DNA from: Uloborus plumipes
Taxonomy: Eukaryota; Arthropoda; Arachnida; Araneae; Uloboridae
Assembly: GCA_038373865.1 (NCBI GenBank)
Contig: JAXGGA010003444.1
Span: forward strand, 38,449-102,448
Length of the DNA stretch: 64,000 nucleotides
Direction: 5' to 3'
The notes below the pieces were generated by a model. That model was not told the DNA's origin, did no database searches, and worked only from the letters and a program-made list of their open reading frames with translations. The first letter of the stretch is position 1. Each line of letters opens with the position of its first letter. Positions 61,501-64,000 of the stretch are shown here, one piece after another. The position numbers and the translations under genes are program-made.

Positions 61501-63534
61501 TAATGTTCTTGTAGTGATTAATGGTTCGTAAGTGCTGAATGGCAGCGTTATTGTTGGAGAAGTGATTTTTGCACAGCTCTCTCTCTGTCTCGTTTGTGCA
61601 ACGAGGGTTGTTATTAAGCCCTTTCTTAGAGGGGTTCGGGTGTGAACGCTTAACATGCTGATGTGCTACTCGAATGTTAATGAGTTTAAATCGAATTTCC
61701 GCGCGCGTGACTCTGAATCTAATTGTGCTCGTTGCATAAAAATTTGCATTAGAACATTTTTAAAGCTGAGGCAATTTGTTGAAATTTTGCTTGAGAGCAA
61801 AATACAAAAGCTTTTGGAACTTTACTTAAGGTCGATATTATGCATTTTTGTCGGGTAACCATCAATTAAGGACTTATCGAGCCATTAAAACGTATTATAT
61901 CCATTTATGTCTATAAAGTCTATTAAAAAGTCCATTAAAAGTTAGTAAAAGAATAATGCATTCTTATAAGCCTGGGATTTTGAACCGCTGGTCTGTCTGT
62001 CCGGTACCAATTCTTTGAAAAATTTGACCAAACCTCAGAGACTAGCTGTGTACATTAAAAAAAAAATCGTACTAATGTTATTGTATTTTAAATGTTTTAG
62101 CATTCACATTTTGTGATTATTTCATTACTTTTTCGTGATTTTTCTCGAAATTTTACTTACTTATGTTTGAGAGTTACAAAAAGTGCACTCAATTGTAGAG
62201 TTAAATATTATTGTAATAAGGTAAATTCGAATACAAATGCTACAATTAAAACAGTCAACAGTTCTTTTACATCTTGTAAGCATTTTTTTTCAATAAGGAG
62301 CACCATCAGTTTGATATATTCTTTACATATTTTGCCAGTGGCCACATCCTTCTCAAACACATCTTTGAAACGCCACGAGCAATGTGTGTGTTTTTTTTTT
62401 CGAATTTTGGATAAGATAGCTAACGTTAATTTACGTACAATGCATCTCTACGTAATAGATTATTGTTATTATTATTATCATTTTATTATTTTTGTTGAAC
62501 TTTCATGTTTTTTTTATTTGTGTAGAAGAAGCTGTTTTTAATAGACTTGTAAAAACATCAATAGACCATTTATTCAAAAAAAAAAGTAGATTAAAACAAT
62601 TCTTTCTCACACTCCATATATTTTGAATTTTATCTTATTTAGAATTCAAAAAGTGCTAGCACATATTAGCATACGTCAATGCGTGTAAAATCAAGTTTGT
62701 GATACTTAACTATCTCTAGTCGCTTAGATTCTCAATTGATTTATACTTTTACAAGTAACTAAGCATTTTCTCCATTCATTGTAGCTTCATATACCTATCT
62801 CAGTAGTTTAACAAATTTCCTGTTTAGTTCCATTACGAAGGTTCGATTTTCAAAGAGAAGAAAAATTCTATTACCTTCCCGTATAAAAAAAATATATTTC
62901 ACTTACAACTACAAACTTTCTATTAAACCTCAGTTAAAACCCACAAACGCATTGATCGCAATGAAAAATATAGATTCCAACTTACAAAATGTAAGCAATA
63001 TGTTTTCAGTTTTATTTATAATTAAGAAATAACGATTTTGCTGGGGAGAAAACACAATATATGCATATCGAATTTGAAAATGCAAAGGGCTCTTTCTTAC
63101 TTTAATATAAAGCGCAATAAATCAATAACTCAAAGTGGTTTAGCTCATAGGAGTTGGGATGGATAGTAAGATTTTTCATTAAGTAGCTCTTCGCGTTTAT
63201 GAGGAAACTATCAAGTTAAGCCTTACTAAATTGAGAACGTGTAATGAAACTGTTCAGGAAGAAAAAAAAATCTATCTGGAAAATGTGTATGCATAAAACA
63301 ATTTGTGCTGCACGGTAGAAAAAACAAGTAGGAGGACAATAGCTTCCTTTTGTTAATTGTATCCCGAATAGACCAAAGAGATAAAAACTTACATGTGATT
63401 TGGGGATTTACGCACTAGTTGGTATAAATACCTAAGCGTGTAAGGGTACAAAATCATATTTTTTTGTATAGAATGCATGCAGTTACATACATATATAGAT
63501 ATATATTAGTACAAATTTTTAAAAGTATCCATAA
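58522..63534. other. Non-coding stretch
   Basis: Long AT-rich interval. 60850-61130 is a slightly richer block with a 76-codon frame rich in K and without a domain. The frames at 61655-61858 (67 codons) and 62113-62541 (142 codons, with Y/F runs from tat/ttt microsatellite) are not supported as genes. No mobile element with clear ends was found. Confidence 0.4.
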
Positions 63535-63672
63535 GTAAAAGGAATGAAGATTGCACATAAAGCCAGCGCAAGGCTTCTAGAAACTTCAAAATGCAAATAT
63601 TATGCAAATTTTTAAACGATCCGAAGTATAAGGAGTGAAGGTTACACATAAAGCTAGCGCAAAGCTGCTAGA
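63535..63672. repeat. Two-copy tandem repeat, period about 90 bp
   Basis: taaaaggaatgaagattgca and ataaggagtgaaggttacac begin two related segments, each followed by cataaag(c)cagcgcaa-g-ttctagaa-like sequence. Diverged by several substitutions. Confidence 0.65.
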
Positions 63673-63731
63673 ACACTTTTATATTTTTTTTGGGATTTAA
63701 TTACCCCTATATTAAACACTTTAAAAAATTG

Positions 63732-63734
<3 letters not shown>

Positions 63735-63814
<80 letters not shown>
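63735..63814. repeat. TA dinucleotide microsatellite, about 80 bp
   Basis: Nearly pure TA repeats with one interruption (taatat) near 63771. Prone to length variation and to assembly error. Confidence 0.97.
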
Positions 63815-63816
<2 letters not shown>

Positions 63817-64000
63817 CTGCAATTAGATTGCTGCTGATGAGTGTTATAGAAGTAAAAAACGGCTACCGAAAGTCAAGATTGGTCGCCGGGCCTCTCCCCC
63901 CTAGCCCCTAGTTTTTGATTGGGCTGACATGGCTTCTCATCAGCCCTGCTTTAAAGTACATAACCAAACAACAGTTTAGCTTTTTGGAAAAATACCATTG
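63815..64000. other. Window end, no gene
   Basis: A short GC-richer piece (63860-63945) resembles an interspersed repeat fragment cut near the window end. Not classified. Confidence 0.4.

Noticed and set aside
62113..62541. 142-codon open frame
   Set aside because: Its start codon is not a clear ATG context, the C-terminal part is read from tat/ttt simple sequence, and no domain is visible.

Overview
The window is eukaryotic nuclear DNA from an animal, most likely an arthropod. It is AT-rich, has no bacterial gene organisation, and carries dense DNA transposons and their non-autonomous derivatives (MITEs), a tRNA-derived SINE, satellites and microsatellites. The mix resembles spider or other chelicerate genomes, but nothing read here fixes the species. 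Only one intact protein gene is convincing: the transposase of a complete Tc1-like transposon at 20078-21295. One more segment (35996-36135, minus strand) looks like an internal exon of an unrecognised gene. Otherwise the window reads as a gene desert or part of a very large intron.

Layout. 1-6469 is mostly unique AT-rich DNA, interrupted by a five-copy tandem array (2623-3690) that ends in a MITE of the 'CACTGTAAA' family. 6470-17389 is dominated by fold-back DNA: four long near-perfect palindromes with arms of 684, 66, about 1420 and 298 bp. The 2.98-kb palindrome and a 513-bp piggyBac-type MITE are both inserted in a CACTGTAAA MITE whose own ends lie at 12544 and 16407. 20078-21295 is the intact Tc1-like element, with 27-bp perfect terminal repeats, its own TATA/initiator promoter and a DD36E catalytic triad. 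24396-25784 holds a PIF/Harbinger-type MITE, a TTAA-flanked MITE, and an element with long inverted ends whose interior is an 85-bp satellite. 26909-27496 and 31393-31690 are hAT-type elements with perfect 8-bp target duplications. 36551-37326 is a dead mariner element split by a 144-bp MITE. 38950-44160 has two separate two-copy duplications plus a tRNA-derived SINE. 44869-50704 contains further MITEs, including a second copy of the 513-bp element in the opposite orientation. 52378-54010 is a three-unit tandem duplication with period about 535 bp. 56776-57554 holds two TTAA-flanked MITEs of identical length, and 63735-63814 is a TA microsatellite.

Between the repeats, blocks of higher GC and low repetitiveness recur every few kilobases (for example 2200-2560, 5900-6300, 17930-18320, 23500-23960, 37920-38390, 50870-51340, 57590-58170). 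They have no convincing coding content and are the natural candidates for conserved regulatory DNA of a neighbouring gene. That is inference from composition alone.

No operon, CRISPR array, rRNA or canonical tRNA gene was seen. The short open frames elsewhere are treated as chance frames, because many merely mirror palindromes or satellites.
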